Shown here: in pieces, positions 43,515 to 52,209 of the stretch
Position numbering within the stretch: the first letter of the stretch is position 1
Layout: every line of letters begins with the position of its first letter
Source: UBA7359 sp038142205
GTDB taxonomy: Bacteria > Pseudomonadota > Gammaproteobacteria > Eutrophobiales > Eutrophobiaceae
Direction of reading: 5' to 3'
Length of the DNA: 64,000 bases
NCBI GenBank assembly: GCA_038142205.1
Contig: JAYQJO010000001.1
Coordinates: forward strand, 930,001 to 994,000
Translations under genes and position numbers: made by a program
The notes under the pieces: model-generated
Database searches by the model: none
Told to the model about the DNA's origin: nothing
The model's input: the letters and a program-made list of their open reading frames with translations, nothing else

Positions 43515-45281
43515 ATGATGCACGCAAATTGCTTTAATAAAAAGCTGGAAGAAATGACAGAATCGAATTTTTCCATGGCCACGGGTTTAATTAATTCGAA
43601 TTTGGATACCCTGAACCAAATTAATCCGTTTCTATTTCATGCTGAGTTCGTCGAATCCTGGAAAAGCCTGCTTAAACAAAATACTTCGTATATTAATAAT
43701 AATATTGAATTATTTAGTAATTTACTTCAGTTGTGTAATTACGCCGTTACGAAAAGTATAGGCTTGGAAACTGATCCCATTGTCACGCCAGATGGTGGTG
43801 ACCGTCGATTCAAAGATGAAAACTGGAACGACAATGCTGTTTTTGATTATCTTAAACAACTCTATTTGATTCTTTCTGATGCAATTATGAAATCAGCAGA
43901 ACCAAATAAAAGTTTGGGCGAGCAAACTAATCGCAAAATCAATTTTTATACAAAGCAATGGTTGGATGCGATGTCACCAACTAATTTTGCAACAACAAAC
44001 CCAACAGTTATTAAAGAAATATTTGATAGTAAGGGTGAAAACCTTATCCAGGGCACAAAAGCATTAATTGATGATATTGTCCGTGGCGAAGGTAAGTTAC
44101 TAACGCCGCGCATGACCGATTACGCTGCTTTTGAAGTTGGTAAAGATGTCGCTTCGACACCTGGTAAGGTCATTTATCAAAATGATCTGATGCAACTTAT
44201 TCAATATACCCCAACGACAAAAACAGTCTTTGAAACACCATTACTAATCGTACCGCCCTGGATTAATAAGTATTACATTCTTGATTTAAGAAAGGAAAAC
44301 AGCTTTATCCATTGGGCCGTTGCTCAGGGTCATACAGTGTTTGTTATTTCATGGAAGAATCCAGATGGATCTTATGCGGACACACGATTCGAGGATTATA
44401 TGTTCGAAGGTGTTATCACCGCGTTGGTTAAGATAACGGAAGAAACCGGTGAAGACCAAATAAACACCATTGGTTACTGTATTGGCGGAACTTTGCTTGC
44501 AGCAACTAACGGTTATCTTGCTGCAAAACGTAAAAAACCAATTAAGTCTACGACCTATTTCACAACGATGGTTGATTTTACCGAACCGGGTGACCTTGGT
44601 GTTTTTATTGATAAAGAGCAACTTGATGCATTAGATATTACTATGGAAAAAGACGGTTACCTTGATGGCACATCAATGGCAACGGTTTTTAATATGTTAC
44701 GCTCGAATGATTTAATTTGGCCTTTTTTTATTAACAACTATTTGATGGGTAAAGAACCAACTGCATTTGATTTGCTCTATTGGAATTCTGATTCAACGCG
44801 TCTACCAGAAAAAACACATAGCTTTTACTTACGCGAATGTTATTTAAATAATAAATTGTGTGAGCCAGGTGGCATTGAACTTGATGGAACGCCTATCGAT
44901 TTGAGTAAGATTAAAGTTCCGACCTATTTTATTTCCACCAGAGAAGATCACATCACGCCCTGGATGTCGACTTATGAAGGCGCAAAACTAATGTCTGGTC
45001 CCGTTAAATTTGTCTTGGGTGGCTCTGGCCATATAGCTGGAATCATTAACCCGCCATTGAAAAACAAATACGGTTATTGGTCTAACGATAAAATTGAGGA
45101 TCAGGCGGAAAAATGGCTTGATGATGCAAATTATACGGAAGGTTCATGGTGGCCAAATTGGCAAAGTTGGGTCGAAACCAAAGCGGGCAAGAAAATAACT
45201 GCTCGTGAGCCTGGGCAGAATTTAAAACCTCTTGAAGATGCACCCGGTAGCTACGTAAAACACAGGATTGTACCGGATTAA
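43515..45281 (+). CDS. phaC: Poly(R)-hydroxyalkanoate synthase PhaC, class I type
   Basis: PhaC polymerises (R)-3-hydroxyacyl-CoA into storage granules. The 588-residue length and single-subunit form fit class I. The lipase-like box GYCIGGTLLAA holds the catalytic Cys (about residue 320), with DHITPW supplying the Asp (about 475) and GSGHIAGI the His (about 503). The N-terminal region with NPFLFHAEFVESWKSL is typical. An ACAGGATTA site precedes the start. No phaA, phaB or phasin gene is nearby, so the rest of the pathway is elsewhere. Confidence 0.94.
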   Translation: MMHANCFNKKLEEMTESNFSMATGLINSNLDTLNQINPFLFHAEFVESWKSLLKQNTSYINNNIELFSNLLQLCNYAVTKSIGLETDPIVTPDGGDRRFKDENWNDNAVFDYLKQLYLILSDAIMKSAEPNKSLGEQTNRKINFYTKQWLDAMSPTNFATTNPTVIKEIFDSKGENLIQGTKALIDDIVRGEGKLLTPRMTDYAAFEVGKDVASTPGKVIYQNDLMQLIQYTPTTKTVFETPLLIVPPWINKYYILDLRKENSFIHWAVAQGHTVFVISWKNPDGSYADTRFEDYMFEGVITALVKITEETGEDQINTIGYCIGGTLLAATNGYLAAKRKKPIKSTTYFTTMVDFTEPGDLGVFIDKEQLDALDITMEKDGYLDGTSMATVFNMLRSNDLIWPFFINNYLMGKEPTAFDLLYWNSDSTRLPEKTHSFYLRECYLNNKLCEPGGIELDGTPIDLSKIKVPTYFISTREDHITPWMSTYEGAKLMSGPVKFVLGGSGHIAGIINPPLKNKYGYWSNDKIEDQAEKWLDDANYTEGSWWPNWQSWVETKAGKKITAREPGQNLKPLEDAPGSYVKHRIVPD

Positions 45282-45336
45282 ATAACCCCTTTTGTTCAGT
45301 AATAGTTCATCAAGAACTTGAACTGGACTTATTCTT

Positions 45337-45376
45337 AGTTCAGTATCGATAAATATCGGTACTGAACTTCTTTTTC
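45337..45376 (+). terminator. Terminator after phaC
   Basis: AGTTCAGTA pairs with TACTGAACT, and CGAT with ATCG inside, giving a long stem (45337-45368) around an AAAT loop, followed by TCTTTTTCTTTC. Confidence 0.8.
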
Positions 45377-45458
45377 TTTCCCCAATTTGTTTTCATCGAC
45401 TTATAATAAATCCCTAACATTAATTACATTATTATTACAAACTATTAGGAGCACAATA

Positions 45459-45740
45459 ATGAGTACAGCAACTGCACGTCATATTTTAGTTAACACAGAA
45501 GAAGAGTGTGAATCATTAAAAGAAAAAATTGAAAACGGAACTGACTTTGCTGAAGTAGCAAAAGAGCATTCAAGCTGTCCTTCAGGACGAAATGGCGGTG
45601 ACCTAGGCGAGTTCGGTCCTGGGCAAATGGTCAAAGAATTTGATGAGGTTGTATTCAGCGGAGAACTAAACACCGTTCACGGCCCTGTTAAAACACAATT
45701 CGGTTATCACTTACTGGAAATCACCAGTAGAGAAGATTAA
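45459..45740 (+). CDS. ppiC: Parvulin-type peptidyl-prolyl isomerase (PpiC)
   Basis: The 93-residue protein is a single rotamase domain: ATARHILVNTEEECESL at the start, KEHSSCPSGRNGGDLGEFGPG in the middle, VFSGELNTVHGPVKTQFGYHLLEI at the end. This matches the small cytoplasmic PpiC. ATG 45459 follows AGGAGCACAATA, a strong ribosome binding site; an earlier in-frame start at 45387 is rejected. It sits alone after the phaC terminator. Confidence 0.93.
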   Translation: MSTATARHILVNTEEECESLKEKIENGTDFAEVAKEHSSCPSGRNGGDLGEFGPGQMVKEFDEVVFSGELNTVHGPVKTQFGYHLLEITSRED

Positions 45741-45760
45741 TCTAAAGAAATGATTAAGCT

Positions 45761-46096
45761 ATGCCATTAAAAGAAACGCTCGTTGTCCTCGATTTTGATG
45801 GTTTATTAATTGATTCCTACGATTTGTTAAAATAAACGTTTTCTAAATGCGGCCTTGACGTCGGTGACGAAGGCCGCTTTCAACATAGGCGTAAGTTCCT
45901 AAGGTACATTGGTGGTGGCAAAGAACTCCCGACAATTTGGTTAACCTGTCTTTACCGAAAAAGAAAAGAATACGAGAAGAACTAACAGAAACGTACAACA
46001 AGCGCCGATATCCTTGAAGGGATTATTTTTAGTACCCCAAAGAAACTGGATTAGGGACTAGAAAAATTTTTATTGAAATCGAGCGGACTACGTTAA
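45761..46096 (+). pseudogene. Decayed HAD-superfamily hydrolase
   Basis: The frame begins MPLKETLVVLDFDGLLIDSY, the first catalytic motif of HAD phosphatases (DxD), and is stopped by TAA at 45832. The same frame resumes with FSKCGLDVGDEGRFQHRR and YIGGGKELPTIW, then shows further stops and shifts (ADILEGIIFSTPKKLD) before it fades by 46096. The C-terminal half is absent. Confidence 0.65.
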
Positions 46097-46102
46097 GAAA
46101 AA

Positions 46103-46531
46103 TCAAAATAGCTTCACCATTTTTTTATGAGGAATACCTGCATCATCAAAGATGTCACCCTCTTCTTCAAAACCAAATTGCCTATAAAATCCTATCGCAT
46201 CAATTTGTGAGTAGAGAAATACATAATTCATGTTTTTAGATTCCGCTATAGAAAGTAGCTGTTCAAGCACTTTGCTTCCGACACCTTGTTTTCTATAAGG
46301 CTTCAGCACCGCCATACGACCTATCCGACCTGTTTCTAATAGACGCCCTGTTGCTAACGCTACATTATTATGCATTGCTAATACATGGATGCACTTATCA
46401 TCATATTCATCCCATTCCAATTCTATAGGGACGTGTTGTTCTTCGACAAACACCAGCGTTCGAATATGACGCAAATGACTTTCTTTATCTCGCCACCTAA
46501 CCTGTTCTATTTTAAGTGCTTCGTTATTCAT
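46103..46531 (-). CDS. GNAT-family N-acetyltransferase
   Basis: From ATG 46531 the protein is 142 residues with the GNAT acetyl-CoA motif RMAVLKPYRKQGVGSKVLEQLL and the later FLYSQIDAIGFYRQFGF segment. It resembles the ElaA/YitI-type group (VFVEEQHVPIELEWDEYD, where incoming substrate binds). Substrate is unknown. It overlaps the end of roxA by 8 bp, so its start at 46531 rather than 46624 is preferred and translation may be coupled. Confidence 0.82.
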   Translation of the reverse strand: MNNEALKIEQVRWRDKESHLRHIRTLVFVEEQHVPIELEWDEYDDKCIHVLAMHNNVALATGRLLETGRIGRMAVLKPYRKQGVGSKVLEQLLSIAESKNMNYVFLYSQIDAIGFYRQFGFEEEGDIFDDAGIPHKKMVKLF

Positions 46532-47669
46532 CAAAGTATAAGTAATTGCTGTCATATAACTTATATAACAATTCCACTGCCGCTGTTTCATCGCAACATT
46601 GAATGGCTTTATCAAAATCAACAATATGATTTGTTGTGATATATTGTAATAAATTCAAATAACTAGTAGACAAAACAAATTCTTCGCCCGCAATATATAA
46701 ACTGAGTGACTCATTATTCCTTATATAGGACAAACGAATATTGCCATTGCGTGTTAGTCTTTCAGTTTCTTTAAATCGAACTTGAAATTCCGACTCATCC
46801 AGCACTTCATTATCATATTCCAGCTCATTCTTTTTTTCAGTTATAAAACAGCCGAACCAACTGTTGAACTCATCTTCCTTAACATTAGATAAGCGCATTA
46901 AATTTTGAATAGCATTAATATGTTCTTTCTTAATTTCACCAGGAAATTCCTGTAAAGCCAAACTAGGATCAGTATAAAAAGCATCTGTAACGCCTTCATT
47001 ATCATCATCCGTATAGGCAGCCAATAACTCTATGCGCGTTGGCGCACGAAAACCAATCGAAAACGTTAAACAATCATCCAGTGCAATGCCATGATGAGCA
47101 ACAGCCGGTGGCAAATAAAGCATGTCGCCCGGCTCTAATATCCAGTCCTGTGTTGATTCAAAATTATTGAGTATCTTTAAATCAGTATTTGGCATTAAGT
47201 CATTATCAGAATAATCGCTCTCACTAATATGCCAATGGCGTTTACCCTGAACTTGCAACAAAAATACATCGTAATTATCCAGATGCGGCCCAACACTGCC
47301 ATAAGCTTGCGCAAAACTGACCATCAAGTCATCAACTCTCCAGGTGGGAATAAAATCAAATTTATCAAGCAAGACGGCTAATTTCGGAATATGGTGATCA
47401 ACTGACTGAACTAGTAATGTCCAGTGTGAGTCTGGCAATGAAGTAAAATCACTTTCAACAAAAGGACCATGTCGAACTTGCCATGGTTTTTCACCGCCCT
47501 GCTCCTGAATTAAGCGTGATTCAATATCATCTTCACAAGCCAAACCGCCAAATTCTTCAACGGAGATTGGACTTTTATAATCAGGCATAGCTTGACGTAT
47601 CAATAAAGGTTTTTTTTGCCAGTACTGTTTTAAAAAAACTTTGCGACTTATACCACCGAGCAGTTGCAT
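46524..47669 (-). CDS. roxA: Ribosomal protein uL16 3-hydroxylase RoxA/YcfD (JmjC oxygenase)
   Basis: RoxA hydroxylates an arginine of ribosomal protein uL16 with Fe(II), 2-oxoglutarate and O2. The 381-residue protein starts FLKQYWQKKPLLIRQAMP, has the iron-binding HxD motif in VGPHLDNYDVFLLQVQGKR and the second His in LPPAVAHHGIALDDC, then a winged-helix dimerisation domain at the C-terminus. Length fits the family. It lies in a gene row with several RNA-modifying enzymes. Confidence 0.9.
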   Translation of the reverse strand: MQLLGGISRKVFLKQYWQKKPLLIRQAMPDYKSPISVEEFGGLACEDDIESRLIQEQGGEKPWQVRHGPFVESDFTSLPDSHWTLLVQSVDHHIPKLAVLLDKFDFIPTWRVDDLMVSFAQAYGSVGPHLDNYDVFLLQVQGKRHWHISESDYSDNDLMPNTDLKILNNFESTQDWILEPGDMLYLPPAVAHHGIALDDCLTFSIGFRAPTRIELLAAYTDDDNEGVTDAFYTDPSLALQEFPGEIKKEHINAIQNLMRLSNVKEDEFNSWFGCFITEKKNELEYDNEVLDESEFQVRFKETERLTRNGNIRLSYIRNNESLSLYIAGEEFVLSTSYLNLLQYITTNHIVDFDKAIQCCDETAAVELLYKLYDSNYLYFDE

Positions 47670-47688
47670 AAAACCCTAAACCTTATTC

Positions 47689-48150
47689 TTAATTTTTATT
47701 CATTCTATCGTACATGACAATACTGCCACTTACTGCCACATTCAAAGAATGTTCGCCGGGAAGTTTAATGACGGACTGACACTCTTTAATAGTTTGTTGT
47801 GGCAAACCACTAATTTCATTACCTAATAAATAAACTGCTCTATCAGGGTGTTCAAACTCGTTTATCGATTTCGCTTCTTCACCCATCTCAACTGCAATAA
47901 GTTGCGTTGAAAAAGGCAGGTTTTCTTTTAGTTCTTCAAAGGTTTGATAATGATATAATGGGATTTTTGTCCATGCTTTAGTGACATCGCTGCCTTCTAA
48001 CTGATATTTCTTGCCGACAGTAAAGATAAAGCTCGCACCTAATATATAAGCAGATCGCCAAAGCGTGCCAATGTTAATTTCATCTGTAGTATTTAAAATA
48101 CCAATACCAAAGAAGCCATAATCATCTTTAATATTTTTTACCCGTGACAT
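47689..48150 (-). CDS. TrmH-family (SpoU) RNA methyltransferase
   Basis: The 153-residue protein is a minimal SPOUT domain. Motif 1 is near NTTDEINIGTLWRSAYILGA, motif 2 is VYLLGNEISGLPQQ and motif 3 is IKLPGEHSLNVAVSGSIVMYD, which form the SAM-binding knot. The exact RNA target is unknown; small members often methylate 2'-O of tRNA. It is followed by roxA with an 19-bp gap. Confidence 0.85.
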   Translation of the reverse strand: MSRVKNIKDDYGFFGIGILNTTDEINIGTLWRSAYILGASFIFTVGKKYQLEGSDVTKAWTKIPLYHYQTFEELKENLPFSTQLIAVEMGEEAKSINEFEHPDRAVYLLGNEISGLPQQTIKECQSVIKLPGEHSLNVAVSGSIVMYDRMNKN

Positions 48151-48157
48151 TTATTTC

Positions 48158-48703
48158 TTACTTTCTTTCTTCAGGCTTGAATTCAAGGGCATTACTTAAA
48201 AAAGCAACCTTATCATTAAGGCGAACCAGGCCTGCTTCGCATACCCTTGCAGTAATACCGCCATGGCCACGCATCGCATTATAGCCTCCTGCGCCTAATT
48301 GGCGTTCCATTTTGCTACAAGGGTGACATAGCCCCGTAAACTCAAGTATTGCATCACCAATACGAAACACTTTATTTTTCAGCGCTAACAAGTTGACACC
48401 TGAAACAACGATGTTTCGCCGCAATAATTCAGGTGAGATTGATTCCATATTTAAACAGGAAGCAATAACTTTTAAATGCTCTTGTTGAATAAGCGTCACT
48501 TGTCTTCGACTTCCTGGCCTGCCTTTAAAACGATCGCCTTCAAGCCCTTTGTTCATGACGACTTGAACCTGATCAACAGCAAGCATTGACTCATCTTTCG
48601 AGGGTCTTAATCCAATCCACTCTACACGTCCGACCTGTGGCAGTGTGTCTAATAAAACTTGAAGCGGTTTAGATTCGCTCAAAGACTCTTTATTATGCTT
48701 CAT
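48158..48703 (-). CDS. MOSC-domain protein
   Basis: The 181-residue protein contains a MOSC domain (KGLEGDRFKGRPGSRRQVTLIQ to FTGLCHPCSKMERQLG). The Cys in LCHPCSKME is the conserved molybdenum-cofactor-binding residue of the family. Such proteins handle sulfur or molybdopterin groups. It lies between the TrmH-family gene and the sugar dehydrogenase on the same strand. No molybdenum cofactor genes are nearby. Confidence 0.83.
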   Translation of the reverse strand: MKHNKESLSESKPLQVLLDTLPQVGRVEWIGLRPSKDESMLAVDQVQVVMNKGLEGDRFKGRPGSRRQVTLIQQEHLKVIASCLNMESISPELLRRNIVVSGVNLLALKNKVFRIGDAILEFTGLCHPCSKMERQLGAGGYNAMRGHGGITARVCEAGLVRLNDKVAFLSNALEFKPEERK

Positions 48704-48726
48704 GACTTTGCTCTTTATTAAAGCGT

Positions 48727-49839
48727 TTACTCTAGAGGCTTCAGTCGCAACAGCTTTCCATTCGTTTCGTCTGTGATGATATAAAGATAGCCATCCAAGC
48801 CTTGTTGCACATCTCTTATACGGCCTACTTTGCCGTTAATCAGTCGTTCTTCTTTAATGACTTTATTGTCTTTCATTCTCAGACGCGCTAATTGACCAAA
48901 CCTAAGCGAGCTAACAAAAGCATTACCTTTCCAGTTTGGAAATTTATCGCCCGTATAAAACAATAAACTTGAGGTTGCGATTGAAGGACTCCAATAATGA
49001 ACAGGTTGTTCCATTCCTTCTTTTTCAGTGCCTTCGCCTATTTTAAAGCCAAGACCATAACTCACACCATAGGTAATCACAGGCCAGCCATAATTCACGC
49101 CGGGTTTCATTAAGTTCAGTTCATCGCCACCTTGTGGCCCATGTTCAACAGTCCAGATTTCATCTGTATCCGGGTGCATCGCAATACCTTGCATGCTACG
49201 ACTACCGTAAGTATAAATTTCCGGTTTAGCACTTGGATTATTAACAAACGGATTATCTTCAGGCACAGATCCATCTTTATTAATTCTGACTAGTGTTCCC
49301 ATGTGATCTCTTAAATCCTGAGCGCGATCATCATCACCACGATCACCCAAAGTGATAAACAAGGTTCCATCTTTCGCAAACAACATTCGCGCGCCAAGGT
49401 GATAAGCGGGTTTAGTTTTAGGGTGTAGTTTAAAAATAACTTTCGATTCTTTTAATTCATTTCCTACAAGCTTTGCTTTAATAACTTCTGTGCCTATACC
49501 CCCTTTGCCTTTTGCCGAATAGGATAAGTAAATAATATTGTTTTTTACATAATCAGGGTCAAGTGCAATATCGAGTAAACCACTTTGATCTCTATGTTTT
49601 ACTTCAGGAACACCTTTAATCGGCTCTGATAACTTTCCATTTTCAACAATACGTAAGCGCCCAGGCTTTTCTGTTACTAATATTCTTCCATCTGGTAAAA
49701 ACTCAATAGACCAAGGATAGACCAAATCTTCAGCAACAGTTTCTATTTTGAAGTTATGCTTTTCTGATTGAAAAGTTTCCGCAAAGCTGGAAATACTGAT
49801 GGATAATAAAGAAATTAGAATGAGAGCTTTGTATTTCAT
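48727..49839 (-). CDS. Periplasmic PQQ-dependent sugar (aldose) dehydrogenase
   Basis: The 370-residue protein has a signal peptide (ending SISSFAETF) and a six-bladed beta-propeller of the soluble glucose/aldose dehydrogenase family. Visible markers are YPWSIEFLPDGRILVTEKPGR, DQSGLLDIALDPDY, DGTLFITLGDRGDDDRAQD and WTVEHGPQGGDELN, with the catalytic His in AYHLGARM. It would oxidise sugars in the periplasm if PQQ is available. PQQ synthesis genes are not in the window. Confidence 0.87.
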   Translation of the reverse strand: MKYKALILISLLSISISSFAETFQSEKHNFKIETVAEDLVYPWSIEFLPDGRILVTEKPGRLRIVENGKLSEPIKGVPEVKHRDQSGLLDIALDPDYVKNNIIYLSYSAKGKGGIGTEVIKAKLVGNELKESKVIFKLHPKTKPAYHLGARMLFAKDGTLFITLGDRGDDDRAQDLRDHMGTLVRINKDGSVPEDNPFVNNPSAKPEIYTYGSRSMQGIAMHPDTDEIWTVEHGPQGGDELNLMKPGVNYGWPVITYGVSYGLGFKIGEGTEKEGMEQPVHYWSPSIATSSLLFYTGDKFPNWKGNAFVSSLRFGQLARLRMKDNKVIKEERLINGKVGRIRDVQQGLDGYLYIITDETNGKLLRLKPLE

Positions 49840-49862
49840 AAAAAAATCCTGATGATTTACTG

Positions 49863-50837
49863 TTAGGGTTTATCTGCCAAAAGAATAGCACGTATTGGTG
49901 CCGGGTAACCTTCTGTTGTTCTGCTACTGTCTTCTTTATCCAGGAAGTCACTTAAGGATTCAAAGCGCATCCAATCTGTTTTTCTTTGTTCTTCCGTTGT
50001 CGTCGTTGTCACATCAATGATTCGCGCATTAACAAAACCTGCCTGTTCCGCCCATTCAACAAGTAACTTTTGGCTTGGTATCGCCCAGACATTCTTCATC
50101 TTTGCATAACGATCTTCAGGCTTGAGTGCTATTGCCTTATCTGCTTCTACAATTAATGTCTCCAATACAAACTCACCACCTGGTTTTAAACAAGCCATTA
50201 ATTGATGCATATGCTCAACAGGATCACGACGGTGATAAATAACACCCATGGAAAATACAGTATCGAAATTTAAAGGTGTATTTTGCAAAGACTGAATACC
50301 TAAAGGCACGATATTAATATTGGCATCCGGCATGTATTTTTTAACCGCCAGAAATTGCATCAAAAATAATAAAGTGGGATCCATGCCGACAACATGCTTT
50401 GCTTTCTCCCCTAACATGCGCCAACCGTAATAACCATTGCCGCAGCCTATATCCAGTACCATTTTGCCTTCTAATGGTTTGATTTTGTCTTTTAAACGAT
50501 CCCATTTCCAATTGGAACGCCATTCTGTATCAATATCGATATCAAACAACTTAAACGGCCCTTTCCGCCAGGGGATGAATTGTTCCAGTTGTTTTCGTAT
50601 AAAGGTTTGCTGCTCAGTAGAACATTCTGAAGCACTCCCAATAGTGACACTATCTGCATCTAGATCAAAAGAAACGTCATCAATATCAGGCAAAACATCA
50701 AGCGCGAACTTCCATCTCGGATAATCGCCATGATTTAAGTTAGAAAAGTATTCAAACAATTGTGCGCCAAGCAAGCTCGACCACTCTTCCATACCATTTT
50801 CTTTAAGCGTATTAAGTAACTTTTTGTAATCCATCAA
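49863..50837 (-). CDS. cmoB: tRNA U34 carboxymethyltransferase CmoB
   Basis: CmoB uses carboxy-S-adenosylmethionine to turn 5-hydroxyuridine at tRNA position 34 into 5-carboxymethoxyuridine. The 324-residue protein has an N-terminal helical domain (WSSLLGAQLFEYFSNLNHGDYPRW), the tRNA-binding QFIPWRKGPFKLFDIDIDTEW segment, SAM motif I VLDIGCGNGYYGWRM and the conserved VFSMGVIYHRRDPVEH. Full length. It is encoded 8 bp after cmoA and four genes from trhO, so the whole pathway is here. Confidence 0.95.
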   Translation of the reverse strand: MMDYKKLLNTLKENGMEEWSSLLGAQLFEYFSNLNHGDYPRWKFALDVLPDIDDVSFDLDADSVTIGSASECSTEQQTFIRKQLEQFIPWRKGPFKLFDIDIDTEWRSNWKWDRLKDKIKPLEGKMVLDIGCGNGYYGWRMLGEKAKHVVGMDPTLLFLMQFLAVKKYMPDANINIVPLGIQSLQNTPLNFDTVFSMGVIYHRRDPVEHMHQLMACLKPGGEFVLETLIVEADKAIALKPEDRYAKMKNVWAIPSQKLLVEWAEQAGFVNARIIDVTTTTTEEQRKTDWMRFESLSDFLDKEDSSRTTEGYPAPIRAILLADKP

Positions 50838-50845
50838 AAATACAA

Positions 50846-51556
50846 TTATTTAATCGCGACAAAAGAAACAAAGTTAAAACACTTCAGCCACATAAATACA
50901 TTTTTAAAGCCGCTGTTATTTAAACGATTTTTATGCGCTTCAATAGATTCAGGAATTAACACATTTTCCAATGCATTACGCTTGCTGGCAATTTCCATTT
51001 GATCATAGCCATTTAATTCCTTCATATGATGATGCAACTGATTCATTGCTTCGTTTTCTTTTTCATCATCAAATATGATTTTTTCAGAAAGAATTAACAC
51101 GCCACCCGGCAACAAACCCTGATATATTTTTTTGATTAATGCACTGCGTTGTTCTAAAGGGATAAACTGCAAGGTAAAATTCATAACAGTCAGAGACGCA
51201 TTATTAATCTCTGTATTTAAAACATCATCTAATACAAATTCAATATTTTCATCAGGGATTTTCTCAAGACATGCATCGATCATCGCCTGAGAATTGTCGA
51301 CAGCAATAATGCTACAGGACTTATTCTTTACCCCTTGCTGTATGGCAAGGCTTACTGCACCTAAGGAACACCCTAAATCATAAACATTTGTTCCTTCTTG
51401 CACATAATCGTCCGCCATGACGCTAATCATGGAAACGGTTAAGGGATAACCTGGCACAGATCGTTCTATCATATCAGGGAAGACTTCAACAACACGTTTG
51501 TTAAACTCAAAAGGTTTAACTCGCTCTGTTGTTGATTTATATAAAGTATCTTTCAT
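50846..51556 (-). CDS. cmoA: Carboxy-S-adenosyl-L-methionine synthase CmoA
   Basis: CmoA makes carboxy-SAM from SAM and prephenate for CmoB. The 236-residue class I methyltransferase-like protein has FEFNKRVVEVFPDMIERSVPGY at the N-terminus (substrate lid), motif I VYDLGCSLGAVSLAI and NFTLQFIPLEQR. Typical length. It directly precedes cmoB and follows the GST gene without a gap. Confidence 0.95.
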   Translation of the reverse strand: MKDTLYKSTTERVKPFEFNKRVVEVFPDMIERSVPGYPLTVSMISVMADDYVQEGTNVYDLGCSLGAVSLAIQQGVKNKSCSIIAVDNSQAMIDACLEKIPDENIEFVLDDVLNTEINNASLTVMNFTLQFIPLEQRSALIKKIYQGLLPGGVLILSEKIIFDDEKENEAMNQLHHHMKELNGYDQMEIASKRNALENVLIPESIEAHKNRLNNSGFKNVFMWLKCFNFVSFVAIK

Positions 51557-52204
51557 TCAAACAGGGAAATAAACAGGTTCGTGTCCAGGTAACCATTGCG
51601 CATACTTCTTCATGCAGTCTTTAAATAAATCAGACTCTTCAAATTTGTTTAACCATTGAATAATAGATTTATAAGGACTGGCCTGAAACCAGTCGAGGTC
51701 AACTCTGGCAAACTGACGAACAAAGGGGAATATAGCAATATCAACGAGACTTATTCGATCACTGAGTAATGCGACGCTGTTATTCTTAAACAGATTATTT
51801 TCAAGCACTTTAATAAAGCTTTCTGCATTTTTTCGGTAGTACTCCTGCGAGTATTCGGGATAGCCAACATAGTATTTATAACGGTCAAGAAAGTGTTTAA
51901 ATTCATTATCGTTATAATCGATTAGATACTGGCTTTTTGATGCATCTTCATGCAACCAATTATCAGGATCATGCTGATTCAATGCCCAATGCATAACGTC
52001 GTTACTTTGTTCAATCACCTTTTTATCCGGTGTTAATAAAACTGGCACCGTTCCTTTTTCCGATAACTGTAACATGGACTCAGGTTTGTCTTTTAAAACA
52101 ACTTCACGAAGTTCACATTTAATATTCGCTTTATAAAGCGCCATACGCGCACGCATGGCATATGGACAACGACGAAAAGAGTATAAGACGGGATAGCCTT
52201 CCAT
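51557..52204 (-). CDS. Glutathione S-transferase-family protein
   Basis: The 215-residue protein has an N-terminal thioredoxin fold with the active-site-like FRRCPYAMRARMAL, the glutathione-binding TVPVLLTPDKKVIEQSNDVM, and a helical C-terminal domain with ISLVDIAIFPFVRQFA. CPYAMR places a cysteine where omega-class enzymes have it. Its target is unknown. It is 5 bp after trhO and abuts cmoA. Confidence 0.83.
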   Translation of the reverse strand: MEGYPVLYSFRRCPYAMRARMALYKANIKCELREVVLKDKPESMLQLSEKGTVPVLLTPDKKVIEQSNDVMHWALNQHDPDNWLHEDASKSQYLIDYNDNEFKHFLDRYKYYVGYPEYSQEYYRKNAESFIKVLENNLFKNNSVALLSDRISLVDIAIFPFVRQFARVDLDWFQASPYKSIIQWLNKFEESDLFKDCMKKYAQWLPGHEPVYFPV

Positions 52205-52209
52205 TTTAA

